A stretch of 63,879 bases of DNA from NCBI GenBank assembly GCA_019693395.1, contig JAAMXP010001057.1, positions 1 through 63,879 of the forward strand. Reading direction: 5' to 3'. The notes beneath the pieces were generated by a model. That model made no database searches and was not told the DNA's origin. It worked only from the letters and a program-made list of their open reading frames with translations. Position 1 is the stretch's first letter, and each line of letters starts with the position of its first letter. This document shows positions 12,105-23,843 of this stretch, in pieces. Source of the DNA: Ettlia oleoabundans. Lineage: Eukaryota; Chlorophyta; Chlorophyceae; Chlamydomonadales. The translations under genes were made by a program, and so were the position numbers.

Positions 12105-15100
12105 TTACGTCTGTGTTCCCTCCTCTGCTGCCGACACCACTTCCGCCACCTTGCCACATGACTCCAGCTTTACAACCGCCTCAACGTCGGCAGTCCCGCC
12201 TGCCTCGGCCGGCACTTCGGGAGCCGGCTCTGCCTCTGCTGCAGCAGCCTCATCCTCTGACCCATCCTCACTCATGCCTTGCTGCAGGCTGCTGCTGCCT
12301 GGGGTGCCGCCATCTGCAGCTGGAGATACTGCCAACCCGCCGCTGTTGAACAGATCCATAGCACGGACCACATCCCCCGCACCCTGCTGCCCCCAATCTG
12401 CACCAGCCGCCTGATCACCCAGCTCCCATTCTTCCCGGGAGGCACATGACAGGCTGCTGGCCGTGAGATTAGAACCCTCAATCTCCGCTGCTGCTGGATG
12501 CATGTCAGCCTCCTCGTATCTTGCTTCCTTGGCTGCGTCGGCTGCACCAGTTCCAGGCTCCGCACCCTCATCCCAATTGCCTGCCGCTTGCAGTACTGCT
12601 GCCGGTGGTGGCGCTACGGCATCACTAACTGGCTCATGCTCCTCAACAGCCGTACCTTCATCCCCTGACATTGCCCCTTCCAGTTCTTCCGCCTCTGCTT
12701 CCGTCCCCGCCTCCGCCTCCTCTTTTTCAATGCTGCTGCCCTCGAGTGCTTCAACCTCCAAGCCACTGCTACCTTGTTGCATAAGGCTGGGTGATGCACG
12801 CCCCGCCAGCTGCATCTGCTGCGCGCTGTCAGTAGCTGCCACGCTGGCAGTGCTGTGCTCACCCAGCCCCCCAGCAGACGCAGCGTTGTGCATGCCTTCA
12901 CCCTGTGACGCAGCGCTGTGCTCCCCAACCAGGGAACACTCCGTCTCAATGGGTATGGCGTTTTCTGCCTCTGCAATGCTGCCCTCTGTGCCAACCACAG
13001 AGCCATCTGCTGTCGCTAAAGGCTCGGCAGTGTCTGGCGCCCCGCCAGCCTCATCCGCAGCAGTTGCAGCGCCGGCAGTGCTGACACCCAGCGCTTCCGC
13101 CTGCACCTCTTCACCTTCTGTGACACACTGGCTGATGACAGCGGCAGCGCTGGTAGCTACAGTGCTGGTAGCGGCAGCAATGTCGCCATAGCAGAGCTGG
13201 CTGAGGTCTTGTACCGCAAACTGCAGTAGGCTGTCCCGTAACAACTGCAGCTCAGCAGCTGCCACTTCCTCCACGGAGCTGCCCTCTGCAGGCCGAGGCT
13301 GGGGCTGGGGCTCAGGTTGAGGTTGTGTTGCAGAGCTATGATCCACCTCAGCAGCTGGCTCAGCAGACACCTCAGAAGCCGGCTGCAGCAGCCCTCCCAC
13401 ATCAACAGCCGCATCTGCAATCACGGGCTCTGCCTCACTGCTGCTGTAAGGCACATGCCGCTCTGCTGCAGCTTGCCAGTCATCGGACAGCTGAGAAGCT
13501 GCTGCTGGCTCTTCTTCCTCTGCACCCTTCCCTTCCTCCTGACCTGCCAGATGCTGCTGCACCTCCTGCGACGGGAGCGCTGGTTCAGCCTCTCTTGTAG
13601 CCCCTATATATGTGCTGTGCATGCCCATGGATTTAGGCTGTGGTGATGACTCTGCCGCTGCTGGTGGGGCTGTTGCCAGCTCCGTCTCCTCCTTGGCTGC
13701 AGGGTCTGACACCCCTTCCTCCACAGCTTGTAGGTCTGCCACCTCTGCTCCCTGGTCTTCTGTGGGCGCTGCCATCTCTGCCTCAAACTCTCCAGTTGGC
13801 ACCGTGTGTTGTTCACCTGGTGATGGCTGCAGATCTTCCCGCCCGTCTGCCGGCGTGGTTGCCACGGCTTCCAGCCCATCTGTTGGCGCTGCCTGCCCTG
13901 ATTCTTGCTTCTCAGCTGCTGGTGCCTGCTGAACTCCCACATCTGCCTCCCCCTTGTCCTCCCCGCCGAGTGGTGCCCCTTGCTCTGCTGAACTGTCTCC
14001 ACTGTTTTGCATGGGCGCCCGCTTGCTTGTTGATGCCTTCTCGCCTTTCTCACTGCAGTCCTGCGCCACTGCCTGTGGCACTGCTGTTGGGAACCCCCCA
14101 TCGTGCAGCTGCTGTTCCATTCGACACACGACTGCCTCCGCTGCCGTCGCAAGTTCTGCTGCAGTTACGACTTCTGCAAGTACTGCCATTTCTGCCTCAG
14201 CTGCTTCAACGGCACCGAAATCCACCGCAAGCGGCTCTTGCTCTTGCTCCTGCTCCTGCTTGTGTTGCAGCGGCGAGAACAGGCCCTTGGCACACACAGC
14301 GTGCCCCAAACTTTCTTCCACCTCCTCGTGCTGCTGCACAGCTGGCGACTGTGCGTCATCAGTCAGCAGGCAATTGCCTGGCAGCTGGCCAACATCTACG
14401 GGTGCTGTCTCAGGCTGTCCCTGCACCGCCTCCTCTTGCTCAACAGGCAGGAGCAGCAGCTGCTGCTCCGGCAGGAGGACTGCAAGCTCAGCGCGCGCCT
14501 GCATCTCATGCTGTGTTGCCTCGGCCTCTGGCTCCTGGGGGCAAGCCGCATTCTGGGCTGCAAACACATCCGCTGCAGTGATGGCTGCAGGTGCTGCTTG
14601 GATGCTCTGTGCTGCTGGAGCTGGGATGCCACCTTCCGCTGCGTCCCTCGCTGCACCTTGTCGTTTTAAAACAAGCGCACCGTCTTCACCTGCCGCAGCT
14701 ACTGCAGTGTCCAGCGGTACCGCTGCTGCAAGCTCTGCCTTTGCAGGAAGTCCGGCACTGTCCTGCTCGTTTGCCCTGAATGGTGCCTCAGCAGGCTGAT
14801 CCACTTCCAAAGCCTCCACATCACCCACAGCCTCCTGATTTGCTGGTAGTTCTGCTGCAGACTCAGGCTGGGAGGCTGCTGCCTCAGCTGCAACAGCGGC
14901 AGTTTCAAGGCAAGGAGGCGCCATTGCCCGGTCCTCTGCCCATGCTGCCTCATTTGCCTCTGCCGCCTTCTCTGCCTCTGCCCTCGGCCCCTCCACTGCC
15001 AGTACGGGTGTTGGTGCCTCTGCCACCTCCTCTGCCGCTACCAGAGAGCTGAGGGACGCCGTTGGCGCTTGCAGAGCATTCCCCTTGCCTCGCACCGCTG

Positions 15101-17346
15101 CCTCTGCCACCGGTTCTGGCGCCAGCTCTGTCCGCCCCTCCTCATCAAGCGGTGCCAGCTGCACAAGCTCAGGGCCTGCCTGGGCCGACTCTGCAGCAAT
15201 GCCAGCAGCAGCATTGCCTCCTTGCTGCAGCACTCCTTCCAAACTGCCTGTTGCGCCCACAGGCTCTGCAACCCAGGCAGGTGCCCCAGGCAGGCCTTCC
15301 CAATCCTTGCCAGCAACGCTGCCATTGCTGCCCGGTTTGCTTGACAGTTCATCAAGCAGTACCAAATTTGGCGACTCCTGGACAACCATGCGAGCCTCGT
15401 AGGCGACTGCATGCCCCTCCATCTCGTGACCCCAGCTGGTGGCGGTCGTTGCAGAGGAGGTGTCACACGTGGGAGGGGCCCCACCAGCGCTGGTTAGCAG
15501 CCGCAGCCTGCTGGCTTCCTTGGCGGCATCCAGGGGGCTCAGCAGCTTGCCGCCTCCGGCCTTGCCCGCCTGCAGCACACAGCACATGCATAAAGCACAT
15601 GATGAGGGGCAGCATGGTGTTGACATGTGCGTTGGAGTCATTCGTGTGCATCACCTACCAGTGGTGCAATATGTGCTTCATTTCTGCCTGTTGAATTAGT
15701 ACTGTGCCAACTAGCTCACAAAGTGAGTTGATGCAGCAGCAGTTTACCAGAGTCCTTGGCACACCTTAATCTGCGCATATGCATGATCCACATGCCGTGC
15801 TGCCTCAGCCTGCTGCCTCTCTTTCCAGCCAGGCCGGCCCGTGCCCAGCGGGGGCAGGCCGACCTGCGCTCGTGTGGCAGCAGCGCCACCCAGTGCAGTT
15901 GGGGTGAATGCCTGCTGACTTTCCAGCCCTTCCTGCAGTGTGCTAATGCCAGCGACAGTGCCGATGCTGGCCCTTGCTTGGCCCACAGCGGTTGCCAGGC
16001 CTGATGAAGCTGGGAACACCGGTCGTGCTGCCAGCTTTTTCAAAAAGGACGACCGGGTTGCACGCAGGGTGGCTGCATGAGCATGCTTGAGGGACGGCAG
16101 GTGCTGTGCGCGCTGTACTGCCAGTTGGCGCTCCTTGGCAGCTGCCTCCTGGCTCCTGCATCGATGAGTGCAGTTCGGTGCACCCTAGGGCAGAAATCCT
16201 GGTGCGCAATGTGCGGAGGGTGGTACTCTTGATGGGTTCTGGCCTTGCATGATGCTCACAATTGTGTTCCATGGTTGGGAGGGACCTTAGCTCGCTGTTA
16301 GCGGTTCCGCCCGTGCACACCTCACTTCTCAGCCTCCGCTGCTGAGCAGGCAGTGCAGCTACACCCCAACCCTGCTTTAACTCACCTCCTGTGCTCCTGT
16401 ATCTTCTCAGCGGCTGAGGCCTCCAATCGAGCCACCAGGTAGGCCTCACGCTTGGCCTCACGGGCAGCCAGCGCATCCTCCAGCTGCGCAAACCGCCGCT
16501 CCTGCATGAATTCAGTCGAACTTAAGAGCTTGAGCTGGTGTTGGCAGCTATCAGTGATACTGGAAGAACAAGGGGAAACCTGAAGGCAGGATTCCAGAGG
16601 CACTTGCAGAATGGGGGCAACCTATGGATGCATGTGATGCCATGGTAGCCACGGATGTGGGAATTGACTGATGTGTTATTGGGCTGCACTTTCTCGAATG
16701 TGAGCGCACCTGCGCATCCACCAACTCCTCTTCTCGCTCGTCCCACAGCTGCCGCTCTTGCTGCTCCAGCCTGGCGGGGCCCGCTGGCGGCCGGCTGCGT
16801 GGTGTTTTGCTGCTGCCAATGCCACCGGCTGCGCTGCGAGTGCTGCTGTGCGCTTTGTTGGGTGCTATCCTGAACTTGGGGGTGAATGTTTCGGCGGTGC
16901 TGTTGCGTGTAGAGTGGCGCCGCAGAGCACTAATCAAAGATGCCTCGCCTGCAGCGGAGAGCACGGCAGTAAGCTGAGCAAATAGGGAGGAACCAGTGCA
17001 AGCTGAATGGGTTGTAGTATTGTGCAGGAAGCCAAAGAGCATTCAAGTTGGCAACCACTTTCCTACCTTCACCCTTGTCCAGTAGCACCGTGTCAGGGTT
17101 CCGCGGGGTGGGGGCGGGCCGCCTGCTTTTACCACCAGCCGGTGCACCCGGGGATTGCCGCCAGGGTGGGCTGCCCCAAGTGGGATGCACTGCCCTCCCT
17201 GGGCTGCTATGGGATCCCATGCAGCTGCCAGAGCCTTGCCCCGGGTCACGAGCCACATCCAGCAGGCTGCCGTCCAGGGTGACGGTGGGCAGTGGTTGGG
17301 GTGTGGCCCCACCGCCACATATTGGAGGGCCGCGGTTGCTCGACAT
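12105..17346 (-). CDS. Large Ala/Glu-rich protein with N-terminal coiled coil, function unknown
   Basis: Five exons (17067-17346, 16710-16948, 16386-16501, 15765-16155, 12105-15569) give 1,496 residues with matching phases. Residues 1-95 are Gly/Pro/Ser-rich. About 150-270 is strongly charged and helical (RLEQQERQLWDEREEELV, LEDALAAREAKREAYL), probably a coiled coil. The last exon, 3,465 bases, encodes about 1,155 residues of low-complexity Ala/Glu/Gln/Ser sequence made of loose repeats around EAEAA and AAAEE. I recognise no domain; the whole reads as a coiled coil plus a long disordered acidic region. The start at 17346 is the first ATG in a frame open for about 50 codons upstream, so an additional 5' exon is possible. 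Antisense frames across the big exon are shadows of its biased codons. Confidence 0.75.
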
Positions 17347-18553
17347 TTCGCGGCGGGCAACCCTTGCTGTAACCACCCAACCACTGCCCAAAATGTCCTT
17401 ATCGAGCGATAACACCCGCACAGAGCGTCGAAAGTAAGCGTTGACCAAGGTGTTGCGGGCTAGATCGCCAGGGGTTAGTTTTAGGAGTGTAGGTTGATGC
17501 ACAATTGCGAACGTCGAGAAATTGCACGTTCAATAAGACCGCAAAAAGCGCCGTGCCAGCTGACATGCATGGCTGCCATGCCACGTCAGCGCATCAGCAG
17601 ACACCGGCCCACAATTGCGCCGCTGGGTCTTGCGAGCTGCTTACAGACTGAGCCGACAACTTGTGACAAAAATGCAGGGCCCTACCACCTCCTGCATCAA
17701 AAGTGGCTGTAAGCGTGAGAACAAGGTTTTGGAGCTCAAAACCGCTTCCAGGTGGGCACAAGTGGTGAAAGAGAAAGGGCCAAAAGCACGCGAGTATGCA
17801 TCTCATCAAAATGGGAAGGTGCAAGTTCAAAAGACACTGAAACAAGACATGGAGTTGCGCCTGCAGCCAGCAGAGCGTTGCTGCGGCATGCAGCTCGCAA
17901 ACACACAGGTCAGGCCATGAAAAGCATTGAGCAGCTGGCCGATGGTTGTGTGAAGGTTGATTTGAGCGGAGCGACGGGCAAAAGGCGAGGTCCCAGTTGC
18001 AGGGTCAATTTATCGGTGCGGGTGCACCACACTTGGGGGCAAAAGGGCAGAATACAGCCAGGTGGTGTATAGGCGGCTGGACAGGCTTCCAGGACAGCAG
18101 CTGCTGCTGTTGGTAAGCAAGGTGAAGAATTACTCTGCGTTATCTGGCGGCATTAAGAACAGCAGGTTATATGTATCTTGGTTCTTGGCTGATCCCGAGG
18201 GACTGAAACGGGGCGGAAGCCCAAAAAGGGACGAGTGGCAGGTGCGCCTCAAAAGCATCAAGAGTGCAAGGTGCAGACAAGTAATCGGCAGTGTTGGAGC
18301 GCTCAGAAAGTATGATACATGCAAAAAGTGAAACAACAGGGTCTCTCAAACAGTATCAATGCCGCCCGACCGGTTGGGCTAGCAGGGCAGTAGTCAAACA
18401 AAAAGGGGGATAGGGACCGCGCAGCTCCTGCGGGGCCCTGGGGACAACCGGGTGACTGCCATGTCGCAGGCAGGACCCTGGGCTGATGTACTGTGGAAGA
18501 TTCAGATCAGGCAGGCGCCTTTCTTTGCTGCAGTGTCCATTAGCTGGAACGAA
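17347..18553. other. Intergenic, promoter of Ala/Glu-rich gene and 3' side of membrane-protein gene
   Basis: 1.2 kb between two minus-strand genes. From about 17690 to 18330 the plus strand is purine-rich and keeps short frames open, but none shows a known motif, splice structure or plausible start context. I do not call a gene here. Confidence 0.45.
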
Positions 18554-20656
18554 TCAGGGCGACATGTTTCCAGGGGACCAGCCAGCCCGCCGGGCACTGT
18601 CGCAGCCAGTGAAGCTGGGTAAGCTGCTGGCGCTGCTGTGCAGCGGGCGCCGCAGCGGTTTACCACCGGCTGCATCCTGCTGCTTGGCCAGCTGGCGCTG
18701 CAGCAACTGCCGCTCCTTATGTGCCAGCAGGCCGTTGACAGTGTACATACTGTAGCTGGCCAGGCAGTGCCAGGCTGCAGAGGCAGTCCAGGCAGGGCAG
18801 GCAGCAAAACCATCAGTACTGGCACGCACATCAGTAGCGGGATAAGCAGCCACTCCTTGTAACAACGCAGGAATGCTTTCCACAAGATTAGGCTGTCGCT
18901 GTTTACACCAGCGTCCTCAGCTGGTTCAACATCAGCTAAGCAACCAACTGCGCCTTCTGGAGCAGCCATGGCAACATTCAATGCAATGCACATCGGAAAA
19001 AACAGTGCCTTGCCGTGCCTACCTGCGTGCACAAAGCCGCTATAGCCGGTATGCACCAGAAAGTCCTCTGCAAAGAAAGCACCCACTCCCAGCAACGCCG
19101 CGGCGTAATGCCGTCGCAGATCGCTGCGAACAGCCTGCAAAAGGTGTCAGTAGTGGAAGCAGCAGCAGCAGGAATAAGCTGGTTAGCGGCAAGTTGTGGC
19201 GTGCAGGCACACTGCTTACTTGCGCAGGTGGGCCAGCAACAACAGCTGAGCTTTTACACTACATCTGGCCTGCATTCTATCCTTCACCAGCCCCAATAAC
19301 AATTAGCAGCATAGCATTGTGATCTGCACGCACCTTGTGCTTCATGGCCTGCCGTGCAAACTCAAACTGCATGGCGAGGGCGTTTGCTGTGCTGACATGG
19401 AAAGGGCGGAAGGGCAGTGCCAGCAGCGACAGGTTGGCGGCGCCCCTCACAACTGGGAATTCGGGGAATAGGGCCTTGGTCTGCAGTGACAAGCCAGCAG
19501 GGGGCGCACAGTTATGAGCGTTGATGACATCAGCATAATAGCACCGTGAACACGCTGGTGGACACCGCCAAAAGTACAGGAGCAACCGTCCCGCTGCGTG
19601 TGATGGAAAACTCAGAATGGACAGCATAAGGCGCAGCACCCAGCTACCATGGCGCTGCTGGTGTAGGCGATGGTCCAGTAATCAATCTTGCGGGCAACGC
19701 GGCGAGTGCGGCCTGAGCTGGCATGATAGAATGTGGCGGCGGCGCCCACAGCCACCATAGCAACAGCGTGGTGCCGACCCTCGGGTGTCAGCCGCTGCCT
19801 GCAGATACAAACAACAACAAGCAGGCAGGGATGGCGGGGAGTGAGGCTTACGGCAAACCTTAGCCAGAACAAACGCTCTATATTTGAATTGCTTGCAACA
19901 ACAACAGTTGTACCGGGTTCAAATGAACCACTGTCAAATTGAACTAGGAAGTGGGGTTCCCAAGTTCAATTTAATTGCGAGATGGTTCTGGTAAGGTCCA
20001 GCAACTTTCCCAACGAGAACATCACAGTCTCCAGCGTCGAAGTGCAACGCAGTCCTGGGCAGCTGCCATGCCTGCTACTGCCAGGATGGTGTTGAAAAGG
20101 CAGGACCTGCGATCTAGCTGCGTAGCACCCACCTGTGCATATGCCAGCCGAGGGCCACGAAGGGCAGAGACGTAAGCACGTTGGCGGTTCGCTCGCCCCA
20201 GGTGGCGTCCCCGATCGCTGGACCTTGCGGCTGCAGCATGTCGCCCACCCGCAGCGCGAAGCCGCTCAGCCGGCAACGCAGGCCAGCAGCGGTGTTGGGT
20301 GTGCCGCTGCCAGGTGCCTCCTTTTCCTCAAGCCCAAGTGTCCTGGTGCCTAACGCATCATGGGACATGATGCTTTGTAGCTGGTCATTTAGGCGCGCTG
20401 CAGTGCCATGCTGCTGGGGTCTGAGGTGTGTTCCGCCGGCGCCCGTAGGTGGGGCAGTTGGAGCACCCACACGCGGCGGCCCATGGGGACAACTGGGGTG
20501 GTGGGCCGCCTGTTGCTGATGTTGCTGGGTCTGAAGTGGTTGCTGGGGGCGGTGCAAGTTGGAGAGCTGCAGGAGGCTGCCTCCAGGCGTTGCTTCACTC
20601 AAGTCGAAGACAAGGTTCCCCGCAGCGGCGCCGCCCCGAAAGGGCTGTGCGGTCAT
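18554..20656 (-). CDS. Conserved plant/algal chloroplast membrane protein, CREST-like
   Basis: Five exons (20133-20656, 19648-19798, 19334-19480, 19023-19134, 18554-18774) give 384 residues, phases consistent. The first 150 residues are Gln/Pro/Ala-rich and may contain a transit peptide. The rest has several hydrophobic helices. The conserved core has FYHASSGRTRR followed by KIDYWTIAYTSSAM, then EDFLVHTGYSGFVHAAWH near the end. The His, Asp and late His-x-x-x-His pattern recalls the CREST superfamily of membrane hydrolases (alkaline ceramidase, PAQR, Per1). It also matches, from memory, an uncharacterised plant family with L(Y)H-S-G-R and ADY motifs. Enzyme activity is only inferred. An upstream 5' exon with an acceptor at about 20722 cannot be excluded. 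Confidence 0.68.
19936..19972. repeat. Inverted repeat (hairpin) inside an intron
   Basis: AAATTGAACT (19936-19945) is a perfect reverse complement of AGTTCAATTT (19963-19972). The 17 bases between them contain a second pair, GGAA and TTCC, around GTGGGG. It sits in intron 1 of the membrane-protein gene, in a patch more AT-rich than its surroundings. Confidence 0.75.
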
Positions 20657-21906
20657 GACAGGGTAGCCCTTCGCGAGGGGCTGACTTGCAAGCGGACTGG
20701 CGGTTGTGGTGCGCCGGGGCAACCTGCACGCGTTTCACCAAGCCGGCGATCCGCGCAAAGCCGTTTTCAGCTGAAGTAGTTAGACGAGAAACGTCGCTGA
20801 GGAGCTCCGGCATGAATAAGGCAGCCGAATATGCAGGGAGGTGCCCTTGACTTTGACAGCACGAAGCACGCTGGCCTCGGTCCCTTCCTAGGGCACCCTG
20901 AATTGGCATTATTAGACGCCTATAGCTCGTGAACCATCATCGGGCGTCCATATGCGGGGGCAAGAGTTGCGCGCTTCCCCCAAATCAGCCCAACTTGATT
21001 GGACGGAGGCAGGGGAAGGAAGAGGCCATTGTCGCGGCAGGCCAACAGAAGCTGAGAGACTAGCGGAATGCCGCGATAAGGGCCGCAAGGCGCCGCCCTC
21101 GGTGCTGGAACCACGCAACACTGGCGGCAACTTTCACCGCCCGCCGATCTGACCCCAGTTTCCTTACCCAATCTTGGCAAAGTTCCTTTGGCATTGACTG
21201 AAAGTGTCAGTCGAAGCTTACTGCCAATATATGACCTTCACGGCCTTCAGAGCCGCGTGCCATGCAGTGCTGTGGCTGCAAGCCACGCCTCATCACACTT
21301 GCGAAGTCGTCGCCCCCCTGCACACGCCGCTGCTGGCTCACTTCCAGTGGTTACAGATGCCCAGATGGCTGTCTAAGCTGGGTAGCGTGGTTACATGGCC
21401 CCTTTGTGGAGCAATGTGAGCAGTGCCACCGTGCCAAAGTGATGGCCAAGACATACATAAAAATAAAAAGAGCTCTGACTGTTCTCTCTGTTCAGCTTCT
21501 GCTGTGGCAGAAGGCCTGGCAATTATTCTACAACAACAAGTATTGGGTTGAATGTTGCTCGATACATGGTGATCGACTGGTGCTGGTACTAGGGAGGCAT
21601 GAGAGGCCGTGACATGACAGTTAGGTTTGTACACTGGGTATGCGCATGCAAGCAGCAGCGGCCATGGAAGCATAGGGCGGTGCAGGGGGAAAGGATAAGG
21701 GACAGGTGCAAGCACCAGGGCAAGAGAGCTACACGGACAGAGTTGGTAGCTTGCACATCAAGCTGAGCGTTCTTGTTTGGCTCTGCCACAGCAGGTGACA
21801 CGTGTTTAGGGGTACATACCGCCTCGTTCCTGAGTGCTACAAGATCAAGCAAACCCCTAATTGTGCTAAGCTGAGCAGACGGCTGCATGGCATCCAATGG
21901 GCCTTC
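20657..21906. other. Intergenic, promoter of membrane-protein gene and 3' side of RRM gene B
   Basis: 1.25 kb with no frame I can support. A minus-strand frame just upstream (ATG near 20812) reads like a short leader and could be a first exon of the membrane-protein gene, spliced at about 20722, but the phase needs an untested donor. Nothing else recognisable. Confidence 0.4.
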
Positions 21907-23552
21907 CTATCTGACCCTGGTTTGGCCGTGTTGTGGCTGGTAGTACACGACTTTAAGCCCAATGGTGCTGACGCCAGGCAACACCTGCAGTGCAGTGCCA
22001 TTGTAGCAGCAGCACCAACAGGAGTCTGCCTGTGCCAGTCCACCAGTGTTCAGAGAAGCGAGATATGCAGTATCGAGAATCGGAGCATACTGCAGTCAGT
22101 TTTGGCGGCGGTTTACCGGGCTAAATGCTGCAATGTCCCCACCTGCTTGTCCAAAGCCTGCTTGGCAGTGACAGCATCCTCCAAGTTCTGATAACGGGCG
22201 ATGCCCCACTGCAAGCAGGTAACAAGCAAACTGGCCTGCTCAGATGCAATCTCGTAACATAAGCGCGGCACACGCTCGCTTGCACCTTTAAATTGTAAGA
22301 TGCACTAGAGGCGGTGCTGACTGATGCATACACACAGCGCAGCAACCTCGTTGTCGCCGTCTCCTGCCTGCTGCTCAGGGCGGCTGCAAAATAGCGCAGG
22401 CTCAGAAGCACCCTCAAGTGAAAGCGGGCTTCACACACTTGATACATTTGGCCATCATTGGCTGGGCGGTCCGCCGGCCTGACTAGATCAATTTTAACGG
22501 GCCCATACCTGCAGCACATGCAGCGGTACCAAAGTGCAAAGGCACAGGCTGAAACTGGCTAAAAAAGGGCACCTGGCCGCCCGCTGCTTCAGGCTAGGGA
22601 GCAAATGCAGAATTTCATATCCAACACAACCAAGGAGTGCAAGGGCAATGCTCCTCGTGCGGAACAAGTGCGCATCCCACCTCACATCGGTATGCAAGCA
22701 TCCCTAGGCAGCCACGAGCTGCCACTTGCCTGGCGAGGGCCCGTGCCAAGTCTGCCTTTCCTACATTGATATCTATCCAGCCAATCCATAGCCCTGTGTT
22801 TGGCTCGTCTTTGCTGCTGGAGGCAGTGCTGGCGGCTGCAGGCGCCACTGATTGCTGGTGCCGCGGGCTTTGGCGGCGTGGGGCGCTGCCCACGCTATGC
22901 CAGCCCTCACTCTCCTCCGCTTGACAGTGGTCGCCCCATTGGCTGCTGCCGCCGCTCAGGGTCGGGGAGTACTGTAGCTCGTCTGCATGCTGCTGCAAGT
23001 GGAGCTGCAGCTCCCGCAGCTCTGCTTCAAGAGCAGCCACCCCAGCGCCAGCTCCTGCTGCTGCCTCTCCTGTGTCCATGCCCGCGGCGCAGGGCACCGC
23101 TGCTGGTGGCGTGGCGGCTGCTGACCGCGGGTGCGAGGAGGTGCTCTTGGACAGAAGCAAGGAAACCAAGCGTCCCACATACTGGTCTATTGCCACTGGC
23201 TGCAGAACAGGTTCGCATGAGCAACAAACATGAGGTTGTGAGGTGACAGCGGCGACAGCGAATTGACGCCGGCCTCCTGACCCCCTGATATGTTGAACAT
23301 TGTTCGACGCGCCATCAGTCTCACCTGCACTTCTATCAAGCCGGCTCCCATTGGATAGCCGTCCAGCAGTTCTACAGCCTCGGAAGCCGCGGCGGAGTCA
23401 TTGAAAGCCACCAAGGCTTGGCCCTCGGTTGCGTTCGGCTGGTCATAATGCAAAAGCAACTGCCTAACAGGGCCTAGCTGGTTGAACAGCTGCCGCAACT
23501 CGTCTACGCTGGTGGAAGTGGGGATATGGAGCACTTGAACTGTCGAGGACAT
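21907..23552 (-). CDS. RRM protein B, two RNA-recognition motifs
   Basis: Five exons (23325-23552, 22730-23199, 22439-22508, 22143-22208, 21907-21984) give 303 residues. RRM1 is at residues 1-76 (VQVLHIPTSTSVDELRQLF, then ALVAFN as RNP1). The linker carries the ALEAELRELQ motif also seen in gene A. RRM2 (about 212-300) has LWIGWID as RNP2, WGIARYQN as RNP1 and IGLKVVYYQP as the last strand. Intron 2 has a GC donor (CCAG|GCAAGT), the only choice that keeps the frame. Intron positions inside RRM2 match those of genes A and C. It appears to be a shorter family member lacking one central RRM. Probably an RNA-binding regulator; target unknown. Confidence 0.8.
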
Positions 23553-23843
23553 TGCTCAGGTGGACCAGCATGCGATTCAGAGGTAGCCCTTCCCAATGTT
23601 GATGCTGCTGGGGATTGCATATCTCCCAAGGGAGTCGGCTGACTTGGCGGGCGGTACCTCGGGCACCACTGGCAGTTGCAGGCGCCAGCCGCAACCTGAC
23701 CCCAATACTTAGAATGCCCACCCCACATCAACATTTTCCTTACACTCATCAGTTCTCATAAGTTGTCAGTTACTGAACACAAACCTGAGATGTGGGTTCA
23801 CGTCCTTGCAGAGCACCACGTACTCAATGGCATCTCACAGCGG

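Noticed and set aside
12463..14799. Long plus-strand frames (242, 313 and 281 codons) opposite the Ala/Glu-rich exon
   Set aside because: They are Ser/Pro/Leu low-complexity mirrors of the GC-rich coding strand, without splice structure or known motifs.
17615..18331. Purine-rich plus-strand frames that could be a small gene
   Set aside because: No homology, no consistent start, and three overlapping frames of similar quality; treated as intergenic.
19905..19930. tRNA B-box-like GGTTCAAATG
   Set aside because: No matching A box or cloverleaf around it.
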